Below, piece by piece: positions 8,740-18,077 of a stretch of 64,000 bases of DNA. Source of the stretch: JAPOXR01 sp963664715 (lineage in GTDB: Bacteria; Pseudomonadota; Alphaproteobacteria; Rhodobacterales; Rhodobacteraceae); NCBI GenBank assembly GCA_963664715.2, contig CAXXUY010000001.1:744001-808000 (forward strand), in the 5' to 3' direction. How positions within the stretch are numbered: the first letter of the stretch is position 1; each line of letters starts with the position of its first letter. A program made the position numbers and the translations under genes. The notes beneath the pieces are model-generated. The model did no database searches and was not told where the DNA came from. It worked only from the letters and a program-made list of their open reading frames with translations.

Positions 8740-10707
8740 CTATTCGGGGTCGACCTTCGATTCCTTTGCTTCTACTTCCGAGACCGGATTCTGCGGTTCC
8801 GTGCCGGCCTGCCTTCGCCTTTCCGAAGGAAGGATCTCACTGCCCGGCCCGGCCAGTTCCTCGGATGCATCGAACTGGCCAAGCATCATTTCCTTGCTGA
8901 GTTCCTTCAGTCGCTTGATGTAGACTTCGTTCTTCTCGATCGGTGTGTCTGGATCCCAGACCAGCGCCAGTTCACGCGTTGAATGCCGGTCGTAGCGGTA
9001 AAAGTGGCGGATGCGCTGATGTGCCTCATCCTCGGGAACACCCATTCGCTGCAGAACATAGCGACCGGCGCGCAATGAACTGTCAAAGGTCTCCCGGACT
9101 ATCTGCGTCGCTCCCTCCTGGTAGAGATGGAATGCGTGAACCCGGTCACGCGCCCTGGCGATGATTGTCAGATCCGAACGCCTCCGTCTTGCGTATCTGA
9201 CAAGTTCGGTGGTCTTGTCCGGGACATCGATTGCAATGACGAGGGCCGATGCGTCCTTGATCCCGGCGGCTTCAAGAAGTTCAGGTCGCGTAGGGTCGCC
9301 GAGATATGCCTTTACGCCCAGTCCGCGCATCTGGTTGATCACCTTGATGTCGCCGTCCAGAACCGTCGTTCGGATTCCGTTGCCGGTTGCCACCTCGTTG
9401 ATAATCCGTCCGAATCTTCCTCCCCCGGCAATGATCACAGGTCCTTCACCGGTAATGTCGGAATCGGCAAGCCTGTCGACCGGATCGCCGACGCGCTTTG
9501 CCAGCTGTTCGTAGCCAATGAAGAGGGCAGGAGTCAGCATCATCGACAAGGCGACGACGAGCAGGAGTATGTCGGCCAGTTGTTCGGTGATGACATTGGT
9601 CTGGGTCATGAAACTCAGAAGAACCAGTCCGAATTCTCCTGCCTGGGCGAGTCCCAGTGTGAACAGCCATGTGTCGCGCCCGCGCAGTCGGAACAACCGC
9701 GAAAGGGCCAGGAGGACGATCGCCTTGCAAACGATCATTCCGAGCGTCAACCCGACCACAGAAAGGAAATTCGCAAACAGGACCCCGAAATTGATTCCGG
9801 CCCCGACAACAATGAAGAAGAGCCCGAGCAGCAAGCCCTTGAATGGCTCAATGTTTGACTTCAATTCGTGCCGGAATTCCGAGTTGGCGAGAACGACCCC
9901 GGCAAGGAAGGTCCCGAGTGCCGGCGACAGGCCGACCAGCGTCATCAGAAGCGCGGTACCGACCACGAGAAGCAGTGTCGCTGCGGTCGAGATCTCCATC
10001 AGCCCGGAAGACGCAATGTACCTGAACAGGGGCCGGCAGAGAAAGCGCCCACCAAGAATTATCACGGCTATGGATGCCAGCATGACCCCGGCGACTCCCC
10101 AGGCTGGCAATGACTCGATGATAGCAAGCGTCGGTCCCGTCCCCTTGCCGATCGCCTGGCTGGCGGTCTCTTCCTGACCGGGTTGCGACTGGTCCGACAC
10201 GACGAGGAGGGGAATGATGACCAGCATCGGAATGAAGGCAACATCCTGCGTCAACAAGACCGAGACGCCGGATCGTCCACCATTGGTTTGGGTGAGCCCC
10301 TTCTCGGAAAGCGTCTGGATCACCATTGCGGTGGAAGAAAGTGCGAGTGCCATCCCGATCGCGATACTCGTTGCCCATGGCAGGCCAAGCGTCCTTCCCG
10401 CGGCGGCAATGATGAAGGTTGTGACAACGATCTGGAGCCCGCCCAGACCGATGAGTTTGTGGCGGAGATCCCAGAGGGTTTCGGGCTCCATTTCCAGGCC
10501 GATGACGAAGAGAAGCATCACCACGCCGAATTCTGCCACCCCGACCAGGCCGGTATCAGGCGTGCCCAGCAACCCGCTGATCTGGCCAACCACGATGCCG
10601 GCAAAGAGGTAACCGAGCACGGTGCCAAGACCAAGGCGTTTGGAAAACGGCACAGCGATGACCGCTGCAGCAAGCAGAACAATTGCCTGAATCAGGAATC
10701 CACTCAT
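8740..10707 (-). CDS. CPA2 monovalent cation:proton antiporter, KefB/KefC type
   Basis: Inner-membrane cation/H+ antiporter with a cytoplasmic nucleotide-sensing domain. Seen: 655 residues, about twelve hydrophobic segments in residues 1-390 with the family motif VVMLLFVIGLEMEPETLWDLR and ALSSTAMVIQTLSE, then a Rossmann-type TrkA-N domain from about residue 415 with glycine-rich motif IIAGGGRFGR and DPTRPELLEAAGI. A charged tail ends the protein. Length and order match KefB/KefC-like exporters, which in E. coli release potassium under glutathione control; that control cannot be assumed here. It is convergent with cobT and monocistronic. Confidence 0.87.
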   Translation of the reverse strand: MSGFLIQAIVLLAAAVIAVPFSKRLGLGTVLGYLFAGIVVGQISGLLGTPDTGLVGVAEFGVVMLLFVIGLEMEPETLWDLRHKLIGLGGLQIVVTTFIIAAAGRTLGLPWATSIAIGMALALSSTAMVIQTLSEKGLTQTNGGRSGVSVLLTQDVAFIPMLVIIPLLVVSDQSQPGQEETASQAIGKGTGPTLAIIESLPAWGVAGVMLASIAVIILGGRFLCRPLFRYIASSGLMEISTAATLLLVVGTALLMTLVGLSPALGTFLAGVVLANSEFRHELKSNIEPFKGLLLGLFFIVVGAGINFGVLFANFLSVVGLTLGMIVCKAIVLLALSRLFRLRGRDTWLFTLGLAQAGEFGLVLLSFMTQTNVITEQLADILLLVVALSMMLTPALFIGYEQLAKRVGDPVDRLADSDITGEGPVIIAGGGRFGRIINEVATGNGIRTTVLDGDIKVINQMRGLGVKAYLGDPTRPELLEAAGIKDASALVIAIDVPDKTTELVRYARRRRSDLTIIARARDRVHAFHLYQEGATQIVRETFDSSLRAGRYVLQRMGVPEDEAHQRIRHFYRYDRHSTRELALVWDPDTPIEKNEVYIKRLKELSKEMMLGQFDASEELAGPGSEILPSERRRQAGTEPQNPVSEVEAKESKVDPE

Positions 10708-11608
10708 TCAGCCTGTTACCGTCCAGCAGGTTGCGAACTGACGCGAATCGTCATTTCAACCATATCATGTTGTCTAAAGGACCTTGTCCCCGATACCTTG
10801 AATATTGTCGGGGTTCCATCGTTTCAGGCTGTGAAGAGACCGTGACTGCTCCAACCAGACGCCAGCTACTGCGGATCCGGTGTTTTCAGCAGATTCTGTC
10901 TCCGGGCGGCGATCGTTGCATCCAAGGCTTGTCCAACTCGAAGACATGGTCAATCTAAGCTGCATCAACAGTTTCGCGGCGTTCCCGGACATCGTCGCCT
11001 TTGTGGCCGCCGATCTTGGTTCTCCTGATGGCCAGGCTGACCGCGACGGATCAGTTGCTGAGCAGTCCGAGGCCACCTCCCAAGGAAACCGGGAAGTCTA
11101 GAAATCGGCAACAGACGGAATTGGCAAGCATGTTGGCAATGCATTGTCAGGCTGCCACTTGCATTCAATCCGTGCAGATTCCACGACAAAGGTTCTTGTG
11201 TCGACTGCGAATACTGTTCAAACTGTTGAATTATTGGTTATTTTCTTCCAAGGTATGAATTCGAAACACAATGCAATCTGATTTGTCTCCGTAAAATGAT
11301 GGAATACGGCTCGGCACTGGTGCCGTCTGGGTGCGCCGAATGGCAAGGAAAAGGCCCATCTCTGGATCAATGGATCAACTGGCTTTTTGGCAGTTGATGG
11401 GTTGCTATACGAATACCGGTGACTCGACCGGGACCCGCAGTCAATCAATGTTCCCGCACTTGACACGGGATGCTTTGCCGGGTTGACTTCGGTGTGCCCG
11501 GCCTTGCATTGTCGGCGTTTTGCTTTTGCGCTCTGTCGAGCTGTTTGATTTGGTTTGTCGGTTTTTGTGTTGTCGGTTTAGGAATGATCGTGACCGGAGC
11601 TGCTGGCC
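10708..11608. other. About 900-bp intergenic region without recognisable genes
   Basis: Only short frames with no family resemblance are open here on either strand. Base composition becomes locally AT-richer around 11220-11290 and 11370-11580, then shifts to much higher GC just after 11590 where the RND region begins. No tRNA, terminator or known repeat was recognised. It may hold promoters for the antiporter gene, whose start lies at its left edge. Confidence 0.6.
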
Positions 11609-11941
11609 ATGAAGATACCTGGCACATATCGGGAGGGCTTCGAGCGAAGCAGGGCTGCCAATCCGGAAGGGGCGGAGCGCGATGTCGGCCACATCCATGC
11701 GGGCGATCCGCTCGCCGACGCGTTGATCGCCGATCCTGCGGAACCCGGCCGGCAGGTGCCCGGCCGCCGGGTGTGGTTTGTCCTGCATGGCGGCGCCGAA
11801 TCGGCGCGGCGCGCGGCGCCTGCCTCGGCCGGGAAGGTCTCGAACCTGACCGCGATTCTCGACATGTCCGTGTTTGACAGGGAGGGGATCAGGCTGGAAT
11901 TGCCGGACCATGTCCACTCGGGGAAGTCGTCGGGATGGTAG
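11609..11941 (+). CDS. Short high-GC reading frame, possible gene remnant
   Basis: A 110-residue frame beginning MKIPGTYREGFERS. Its first half (through GDPLADALIAD) looks protein-like, and its last third (VSNLTAILDMSVFDREGIRLELPDH) as well, but the middle is Arg/Gly/Ala-rich and unlike a folded domain, as if frameshifted. It lies 65 bp before the RND exporter on the same strand and shares that gene's high GC. I could not assign a family; an intact small protein or a deletion-damaged remnant are both possible. Confidence 0.3.
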   Translation: MKIPGTYREGFERSRAANPEGAERDVGHIHAGDPLADALIADPAEPGRQVPGRRVWFVLHGGAESARRAAPASAGKVSNLTAILDMSVFDREGIRLELPDHVHSGKSSGW

Positions 11942-12006
11942 TGCCGGATCCCGGGGGGCGGCGGCCCCTTCCTTTCAGCTTCCGGATTGCGGGCTAGATT
12001 GCATCG

Positions 12007-14328
12007 ATGCGGTTCCGGGTCCCGTCTCTGATTGCCGAACTGGTGCGCCCGGCCATGCTGGATCGGCTGGTCGCCATGGTGCTGACATACCGCTGGCGCA
12101 CGATTGCGCTTGCGGGGTTGGTGATGATTGTCCTGGCTGCGGGTGTCAGGTTCATCGGCGTGACCAATGACTATCGCAGCCTTTTCGACCGGGACGATCC
12201 GTATCTGGCTGCGTTCAGCGCCTTCGAGCAGGTCTATGGCGCCTCGAACCTGGCGCTGATTGCGGTTGCGCCCCGGGATGGCACGGTGTTTGCCGGCGAG
12301 GCCCTCGCCGTCCTCGAGGAGGTGACCGATGCCGCCTGGACGACGCCGTATTCGACCCGCGTCGATTCGCTTGCCAATTTCAGCCACAGCCGGGCCGAGG
12401 GTGACGAGCTGATCGTCGAAGCGCTGATCGAGGATGCAGCTTCGTTGGAGGCCGATGATATCGGGCGGATCGAGGCGATTGCGCTGGGCGAGCCGGAGCT
12501 GGTCGGCCGGCTCGTATCCCGGGATGGCGGTGTGGCCGGCGTGGTCATCACCTTTGCCCTTCCCGACAATCCCGACGCTGCGGTGGTCGAGATCACCGAT
12601 CATCTCGCCGGGATCCTGGACAGGGCGGGTGCGGACTATCCCGGCATGGCCTTCCACCTGACCGGCGATGTTCCGCTGAACCGTGCCTTTGCCGATGCGA
12701 CCAGGGACGATCTTGAGACCCTCACCCCGGTTGTGTTCCTGGTCATGCTCGCCGCCACGGCATTGCTGCTGCGCTCGCTCTCGGGCACCCTTGCGATCTT
12801 CGTGATGCTGGGTTTCGTCATCAACAGCACCGTGGGCGTGGCCGGCTGGGTCGGCACGGTGTTCAATCCCGTCAATTCCGGTGTCCCGATCATCGTGATG
12901 ACGGTTGCGGTCGCCCATTCGGTTCACATCGTCTCGGCCACCCTGTCGGCGCTGGACAGGGGCCTTGTGCGCCGGGAGGCGATTGCCGAGGCCCTGCGCA
13001 TGAATGCCTGGCCGGTATTCCTGACCTCGCTGACGACGATGATCGGTTTCCTGAGTCTCAACTTTTCGAATTCGCCGCCATTCCGCGTGCTCGGCAGCCT
13101 GGTTGCGTTCGGCGTCTTCTGCGCCTTCGTCTACAGCCTGACCCTGCTTCCGGCGCTGCTCTCGGTGCTGCCGCTGCGGTCCCGGGCCCGGGGTTCTGCC
13201 GGCCCTGCGCTGTTCGAGCGTTTCGGCGGCTTCGTCATCGCCCGGCGGGGGGTGCTTCTGGGGTGCTGCACGCTGGTGGCGCTGGTGCTGGTGACCGGCA
13301 TCCACCGGATCGAGCTGACCGACAACTGGACCCGGTATCTCGGCGAGCGCTACCAGTTCCGCCGGGATACCGATTTCGTGATCGGGAACCTGACGGGGAT
13401 GGAGACCCTCGAATATTCCCTGGCTTCGGGGAGCGAAGGCGGGATCACCGATCCGGCCTACCTGCAGCGGGTCGAGGCGTTCGCCGGGTGGTTCCGCCGT
13501 CAGCCCGAGGTGTTTCACGTGCAGGCCTTTTCCGACATCATGAAGCGTCTGAACCGGAACATGCATGGCGACGAGCCGTCCCGCTACCATCTGCCGGACA
13601 GCCCGGAACTGGCGGCGCAGTTCCTGCTGCTCTACGAGTTTTCCCTGCCGGTCGGCCGGGACCTGAACGACCGGATCGACGTGGCGAGGTCGAATACGCG
13701 CATGACGGTGGTGATGCGGAGCCTGACCTCCCGGCAGCAGCTGGAACTCGACCGGCGGGCGCAGGGCTGGATCCGGGAGAACGCCCCGGGGCTGTCGACC
13801 GAGGCCACGGGGGTCACCATCGTCTTTGCGCACCTGTCCCAGACCAATATCCGGAGCATGCTGACCGGCACCATCGCCGCGATGGCGCTGATCTCGCTGA
13901 TCCTGGTGCTGGTGTTCAGAAGCGTCCTGCTGGGGCTGGTCAGCCTCGTGCCGAACTTCATACCGGCTGCGCTGAGCTTCGGGATCTGGGGCTACCTCGT
14001 CGGCCGGGTCGGCCTTGCCGGCTCGGTGATGACCGCGATCGCATTCGGCATCATCGTCGATGATACCATCCATTTCCTCAGCAAGTATCTGAAGGCGCGC
14101 CGCGGCGGGGCCGCGCCGGCAGACGCCGTGCGCTCGACCTTTGCCATCGTCGGACATGCGATGTGGACAACGACCGTGGTGCTGTGCCTCGGCTTCCTCG
14201 TATTCGCGGCATCGGGCTTCGAGATCAGCTGGGCCCTCGGCCTGCTGGTCACGCTGACCATCTTCATCGCACTGCTCGCCGACTTCCTGCTCCTGCCACC
14301 GCTGCTCATGGCCGTCGACCGGAAATAA
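12007..14328 (+). CDS. MMPL/RND-superfamily transporter
   Basis: Inner-membrane proton-driven exporter of the MMPL/HpnN-like branch of RND proteins. Seen: 773 residues in two repeated halves. Each has one membrane helix (about residues 35-55 and 415-435), a large periplasmic domain and a block of five helices (about 235-395 and 610-770). The first half contains the early periplasmic motif NDYRSLFDRDDPYL; the second-half helix block has SVMTAIAFGIIVDDTIHFLSKY, with the paired acidic residues used in proton coupling. Family members export lipids, hopanoids or hydrophobic compounds; substrate here is unknown. It faces the squalene-synthase-family gene, suggesting a triterpenoid link by inference. 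Codon use is strongly GC3-biased compared with both neighbours, which may indicate transfer. Confidence 0.85.
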   Translation: MRFRVPSLIAELVRPAMLDRLVAMVLTYRWRTIALAGLVMIVLAAGVRFIGVTNDYRSLFDRDDPYLAAFSAFEQVYGASNLALIAVAPRDGTVFAGEALAVLEEVTDAAWTTPYSTRVDSLANFSHSRAEGDELIVEALIEDAASLEADDIGRIEAIALGEPELVGRLVSRDGGVAGVVITFALPDNPDAAVVEITDHLAGILDRAGADYPGMAFHLTGDVPLNRAFADATRDDLETLTPVVFLVMLAATALLLRSLSGTLAIFVMLGFVINSTVGVAGWVGTVFNPVNSGVPIIVMTVAVAHSVHIVSATLSALDRGLVRREAIAEALRMNAWPVFLTSLTTMIGFLSLNFSNSPPFRVLGSLVAFGVFCAFVYSLTLLPALLSVLPLRSRARGSAGPALFERFGGFVIARRGVLLGCCTLVALVLVTGIHRIELTDNWTRYLGERYQFRRDTDFVIGNLTGMETLEYSLASGSEGGITDPAYLQRVEAFAGWFRRQPEVFHVQAFSDIMKRLNRNMHGDEPSRYHLPDSPELAAQFLLLYEFSLPVGRDLNDRIDVARSNTRMTVVMRSLTSRQQLELDRRAQGWIRENAPGLSTEATGVTIVFAHLSQTNIRSMLTGTIAAMALISLILVLVFRSVLLGLVSLVPNFIPAALSFGIWGYLVGRVGLAGSVMTAIAFGIIVDDTIHFLSKYLKARRGGAAPADAVRSTFAIVGHAMWTTTVVLCLGFLVFAASGFEISWALGLLVTLTIFIALLADFLLLPPLLMAVDRK

Positions 14329-14519
14329 CCGCAAACCAGACAACCCGGGTATTCGCCATATCCAATCTGGCATATTGGCCACCGCCGAACACTCGAGGAG
14401 AGGCCTTGCCCGGACCGGACCGGCAAGTTCGCCCGATCTTGCAATGCAATCACCCAGATCGTTCCGGAAATGGCTGTCAGCGGATCCGGTAGCTGTCCGC
14501 CAGGCTGGAAAGAATGCAG

Positions 14520-15650
14520 TCAGGTCAGTCCTGATCCTGCAGGGCCAACAAGGGCGTTTTCGGACCACTCGACATTCCCACTGCGTGGCAGACCACGCCG
14601 CAGCGTTGCAAACAGGAGCTTGAGTCCCTGGTCAGAACGCACGAGCAGGCTAGTTGAAACGACAATGGTCTTGACCTGCCAGCGGGAGATCTTCACGTCA
14701 TTCCCGCTCCGGAATGATGGCATCGCGTGGATTCGACGCAGGGTAAGGACTGCCATCCCCAACGACCACAGGCAGTGCCGGCGGATCCCCGATTCCCGTG
14801 CAGGCAAGAGCAGGACATATCGAAGCGCGTTCATCAAGTGATGGCCGGTAATCGCAACCAGCCTGTTCAGCCCTTCTACGAATCCCGGATCATCTTGCCC
14901 TGGCGCAAGATTGCGCAGTTCGAAGCCTGCTGATCTGAAGACGCTCCTAGGCAGCCAGCACACCCCCCGACTTTGATCATCCCACAGGTCTTTCAGGATA
15001 TTGGTCATTTGCAATCCCTGCCCATGAGATGCGGACAGCGCAAGCAGCTCTTCGCGATTCTCTGCGACGGAATCCGAATAATCGCAAAACAGCTCCGTCA
15101 GCATTTCACCAACGATTCCGGCGACATGGTAGCAGTAGCGATCCAGTTCTGTCACATCCGCCAGACCATCAAGGCTTGCCTGCTCCTGGAATGTCGACAT
15201 TCCCTCTGTCATGACCTCGATGCAGTGCGACATTGCCTGCTGCTGCGCCGATCCAAGATCACGGGTAATCCCGATAACGTGGGCTGTGTCAGCAACGAGG
15301 CTTCGTTCGCTTGTCGGTGTGGATTCCGAAAGCAACGCCCCGAGTTCATCCGCAAAGGAATCAGCCCCACGACAGCTTTGCACCACCTCGGACCAGCGAG
15401 CCAGGAACTCTCGCTTCTGTGGGTTGGTCATCATCGGTTCGTCTTCGATCGTGTCGGCAACACGACAAAGGAGATAGGCGTTTGCTACCGCAAGGCGAAG
15501 CCTTGGAGGCAACTGAGGAATTGTAAAGGCAAATGAACGAGAGACCCCCTGCAGGAGTTCCGCCTGGTAGGCAAGTTTCCTGTCCAACTGGGTGTCGAGA
15601 GTATTCGTGTCCAGCTTCGGTATCCTCTGGTTGCAGTGACCCGACAGCAA
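14520..15650 (-). CDS. Squalene/phytoene synthase family protein, squalene-synthase-like
   Basis: Head-to-head prenyl transferase, likely condensing two farnesyl diphosphates to squalene. Seen: the first Asp-rich motif VADTIEDEP (Asp66, Asp70), the YCYHVAGIVGEMLTELF motif characteristic of the eukaryote/Methylococcus-type squalene synthases, and the second Asp-rich motif in NILKDLWDD. N-terminal motif LLQGVSRSFAFTIPQLP also fits. This differs from the three-step HpnCDE route. The only upstream initiation codon is TTG at 15650; a second TTG at 15587 would remove 21 residues. The C-terminus is convergent with the RND gene. Squalene would feed hopanoids or sterols, but no cyclase is in the window. 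Confidence 0.83.
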   Translation of the reverse strand: MLSGHCNQRIPKLDTNTLDTQLDRKLAYQAELLQGVSRSFAFTIPQLPPRLRLAVANAYLLCRVADTIEDEPMMTNPQKREFLARWSEVVQSCRGADSFADELGALLSESTPTSERSLVADTAHVIGITRDLGSAQQQAMSHCIEVMTEGMSTFQEQASLDGLADVTELDRYCYHVAGIVGEMLTELFCDYSDSVAENREELLALSASHGQGLQMTNILKDLWDDQSRGVCWLPRSVFRSAGFELRNLAPGQDDPGFVEGLNRLVAITGHHLMNALRYVLLLPARESGIRRHCLWSLGMAVLTLRRIHAMPSFRSGNDVKISRWQVKTIVVSTSLLVRSDQGLKLLFATLRRGLPRSGNVEWSENALVGPAGSGLT

Positions 15651-15924
15651 CTGACCCGTTCAGAGCCTCAAATCCGGTCTTTCCCGCCAGGACTGGCAAA
15701 GTCGGCATAGACTCCCCCCGCGACGGAGCCGAGTCAAGCAATACCTTCGGCATACGCCGGTTTATGCCGGCAACATGGTTAAGTATGGCGGGGAACAGGG
15801 TTCTGATGAAATGATCATTTCGGTGCAGCCGAATCCATGTGACGGCGTCAGACGTCCACGACCGAATGCACAACAGGTGAGGGCAGCGACAAGCTGGGAA
15901 CAGAAAATCAGTTCGACTGGGGAA

Positions 15925-16240
15925 CTACAGCGAGGAACAGCTGCGTCCGGTCGCGTCGGGATTCTCGAACTGTTCTTTGGGTGAGTCCTGCCCCCCGATG
16001 GAACCGTTATGGATGAAACAGGCCCGGTCCCAGAAATCCCTGGCAAACCCGCCTGGTGGGTGACCATGAGCATGGTCAGTCTGTGGGGACTAACCAGCTT
16101 GCGGATGACATCCGGCACCTGGCCGATAACATCTGGATCGAGTGCCGACGTAACCTCGGCAAACGACAAGGAAGCTCAGGTGCTTTGGTTGGAACGGACG
16201 GCAAATGGCCCGCCGGAGCGGCTCAACCGCTGCCCGGTTC
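15925..16240 (-). pseudogene. Decayed polar amino-acid ABC transporter ATPase (EhuA/GlnQ-like) fragment
   Basis: The minus strand encodes the C-terminal third of an ABC ATPase broken over several frames. An upstream piece reads RAICRPFQPKHLSF in place of the usual post-signature helix. It is followed after a frame change by FAEVTSALDPDVIG and LTMLMVTHQAG (Walker B/D-loop and H-loop regions). After a one-base deletion near 16050 it continues as FARDFWDRACFIHNGSIGGQ and SPKEQFENPDATGR. Walker A and the signature motif are absent, and a stop ends it near 15925. The 'EVTSALDP...LTMLMVTHQ' wording is closest to polar amino-acid or ectoine importers. It lies against the 3' end of the Lrp gene. Confidence 0.75.
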
Positions 16241-16777
16241 CCAATTGCGCTTGAGCAGGAACTGGTTCTTGTAGTTCTTCAAACCCAGCATGACTTCGGC
16301 CCCGACGATATCCTCGACGCCGTGGATCTGTTCTTCCAGGAAGACCGCCAGATCGCCAGGCTCGTCACAGATGACTTCGACCAACAGGTCGAAGCGCCCT
16401 GTAACCCACAAAATGTAAACGACACTTGACAACTCTCCGAGTCGCTCGGCTACGCGCTGTGGGGTTATTCCCGGGGCGACCTTGATGCAGATCATGGCGT
16501 CCGCCTTGTATTCGGATGCGGTTGGGTCCGCGATTGCGACAATCCGCAGCAAACCGGCATCCTTCATGCCGTTGACCCGGTTGCGGATCGTTCCCTCCGA
16601 CACCTCGAGTTTCTGCGCGATTTCGGAGTATGGCATCCTCCCATCCTCCTCGAGCATCTGAATGATCTCGCTGTTCAGCCTTCCTTCAACAGAATGAGTG
16701 CCCCTCTTGCGTGTCGATTTTTCCGGCTCCGTCTTGCGTGCCATTCCTGGATCAGGTCCCTGTAGTTTCTTTCCCAA
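16223..16777 (-). CDS. Lrp/AsnC-family transcriptional regulator
   Basis: DNA-binding regulator that usually senses amino acids. Seen: about 184 residues, winged-helix domain with IIQMLEEDGRMPYSEIAQKLEVSEGTIRNRV (positions about 37-70; the core EIAQKLEVSEGTIRNRV is the recognition helix region) and a C-terminal RAM ligand domain with VYILWVTGRFDLLVEV and a DIVGAEVMLGLKN end. An N-terminal basic extension (RKTEPEKSTRKRG) precedes the HTH; the internal ATG at about residue 12 is an alternative start. It is last in the minus-strand row of hydrolase, ligase, glyoxalase and Rieske oxygenase genes and is a candidate local regulator. Confidence 0.87.
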   Translation of the reverse strand: MGKKLQGPDPGMARKTEPEKSTRKRGTHSVEGRLNSEIIQMLEEDGRMPYSEIAQKLEVSEGTIRNRVNGMKDAGLLRIVAIADPTASEYKADAMICIKVAPGITPQRVAERLGELSSVVYILWVTGRFDLLVEVICDEPGDLAVFLEEQIHGVEDIVGAEVMLGLKNYKNQFLLKRNWEPGSG

Positions 16778-16995
16778 GGTCGGGCTCGTGCCCGGATAGG
16801 GAGGGGTTGAACATAACGGCCAGAATTGGGAAACACCAAACTGAAATCCACCTGTCGAAGGGTAATTACGATTGGAGTGGATTCACACACCGTCCAGCGT
16901 TTCGATAGGATCCCCATGTATTCGGTCGACCAATTGGAGATCGTCATTCTGTCCAGGCAATGCCTCCGATTCGTCTGTGCCCCGGGAAGTAACGA

Positions 16996-18009
16996 TCACT
17001 CCGCCAGGAGTTCACGGATGCCTGCATCCAGTGCCCTGGTAAATCCGGCGTCGTTTCCCGGATTTGCGGCGCAGTGACCCCAGGGCGAAGAATATGGTCT
17101 GAACTCGGCATTCGGTATGTGCTGAGCCTCAATTCTGTTGTCCTCTGGGGGGAAATAAAGGTCCTGCGTGCAGGGCATCAGGATGGCCCGTGCCTTTATT
17201 GACCTGAGAGCAGCGATGAAATCGCCATTGTATAGTGGTCCGGTCGAGATATCACCGGCTTGCCAGGTAGCCAGTTTGGCCAGAAGATCATTGGCGTCCC
17301 ATCCTTCGACATGATCGATCTCCCAGTCGACCAACAGATCCTCGACTTTCTCGAATCCCAGTTGGCGATAGAGTCCTTCTCGAAAGAAGGTCTGCGAAAA
17401 TGCCCATCCGGCATAGACGCGTCCGAAGGCCCTCAGTCCGGCAACCGGCGGACTGTCGTAATCGCCCCCATTCCAGGCCTGGTCGGCACAGAGTGCTGCC
17501 TTGACGCCTTCCAGGAAGACAAAGTTGTGCGGCGACGTTTTGGCGGATGCACAGAACGGCAGGATCGCCTCGACCATATCCGGAAATTGCGCCGCCCACT
17601 GGTAGGATTGGCACCCGGCCATGGACCAACCCGCGACAAGCGAAATTTTCTCGATACCGAGATGATCGTGAATCAACCGGTGCTGCGCGGCAATGTTGTC
17701 CCACATGTGCACCAATGGAAAGCGCGGCCCGTCCTGCGGAGCGGGTGCGTTCGATGGTGACGATGAGCGTCCGTTGCCGAAGAGGTTCGGGCTGACAATG
17801 AAGTGGCGATCGGGATCAATGGCGCGTCCTGGTCCGAAAAACCCTTCATTTCGGGTGTCAGTTCCGGTGTAGAAGGTTGGAAGGACAATGACATTGTCGC
17901 GCTCAGGCGAGAGCTTGCCGTAGGTCTGGTAGGCAAGTTTGCCATCCTTCAGTGTCTCGCCCGACAGCAGCGGGAAATCTCCGAGTTCAAGAATCTGATA
18001 GTTCGGCAT
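16996..18009 (-). CDS. MetX-like alpha/beta-fold acyltransferase or hydrolase
   Basis: Resembles the homoserine O-acetyltransferase fold family. Seen: about 337 residues from the ATG at 18009 (MPNYQILELGDF; the frame opens 13 codons earlier), a YQTYGKLSPERDNVIVLPTFYTG N-terminal block (first part of the oxyanion hole), nucleophile elbow GWSMAGCQ in place of the GGSMGG of true MetX, and a late SSPWGHCAANPGN motif supplying the catalytic His. The altered elbow argues against simple homoserine acetylation. Next to the glutamine-synthetase-like ligase on the same strand (about 70 bp), so a common pathway is likely. Substrate unknown. Confidence 0.75.
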   Translation of the reverse strand: MPNYQILELGDFPLLSGETLKDGKLAYQTYGKLSPERDNVIVLPTFYTGTDTRNEGFFGPGRAIDPDRHFIVSPNLFGNGRSSSPSNAPAPQDGPRFPLVHMWDNIAAQHRLIHDHLGIEKISLVAGWSMAGCQSYQWAAQFPDMVEAILPFCASAKTSPHNFVFLEGVKAALCADQAWNGGDYDSPPVAGLRAFGRVYAGWAFSQTFFREGLYRQLGFEKVEDLLVDWEIDHVEGWDANDLLAKLATWQAGDISTGPLYNGDFIAALRSIKARAILMPCTQDLYFPPEDNRIEAQHIPNAEFRPYSSPWGHCAANPGNDAGFTRALDAGIRELLAE

Positions 18010-18077
18010 CGGCGCCCTTCTCCTCCCGGAAGAACTCCCCTTGTTCAATCTTCACGAGCATCCGGATTGCCAGGGCG

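Noticed and set aside
11578..14568. A 996-codon minus-strand frame opposite the RND gene
   Set aside because: Its translation is rich in Arg, His, Gln and Pro with no domain; it is the mirror of a high-GC3 coding strand whose plus-strand product has clear membrane helices and RND motifs.
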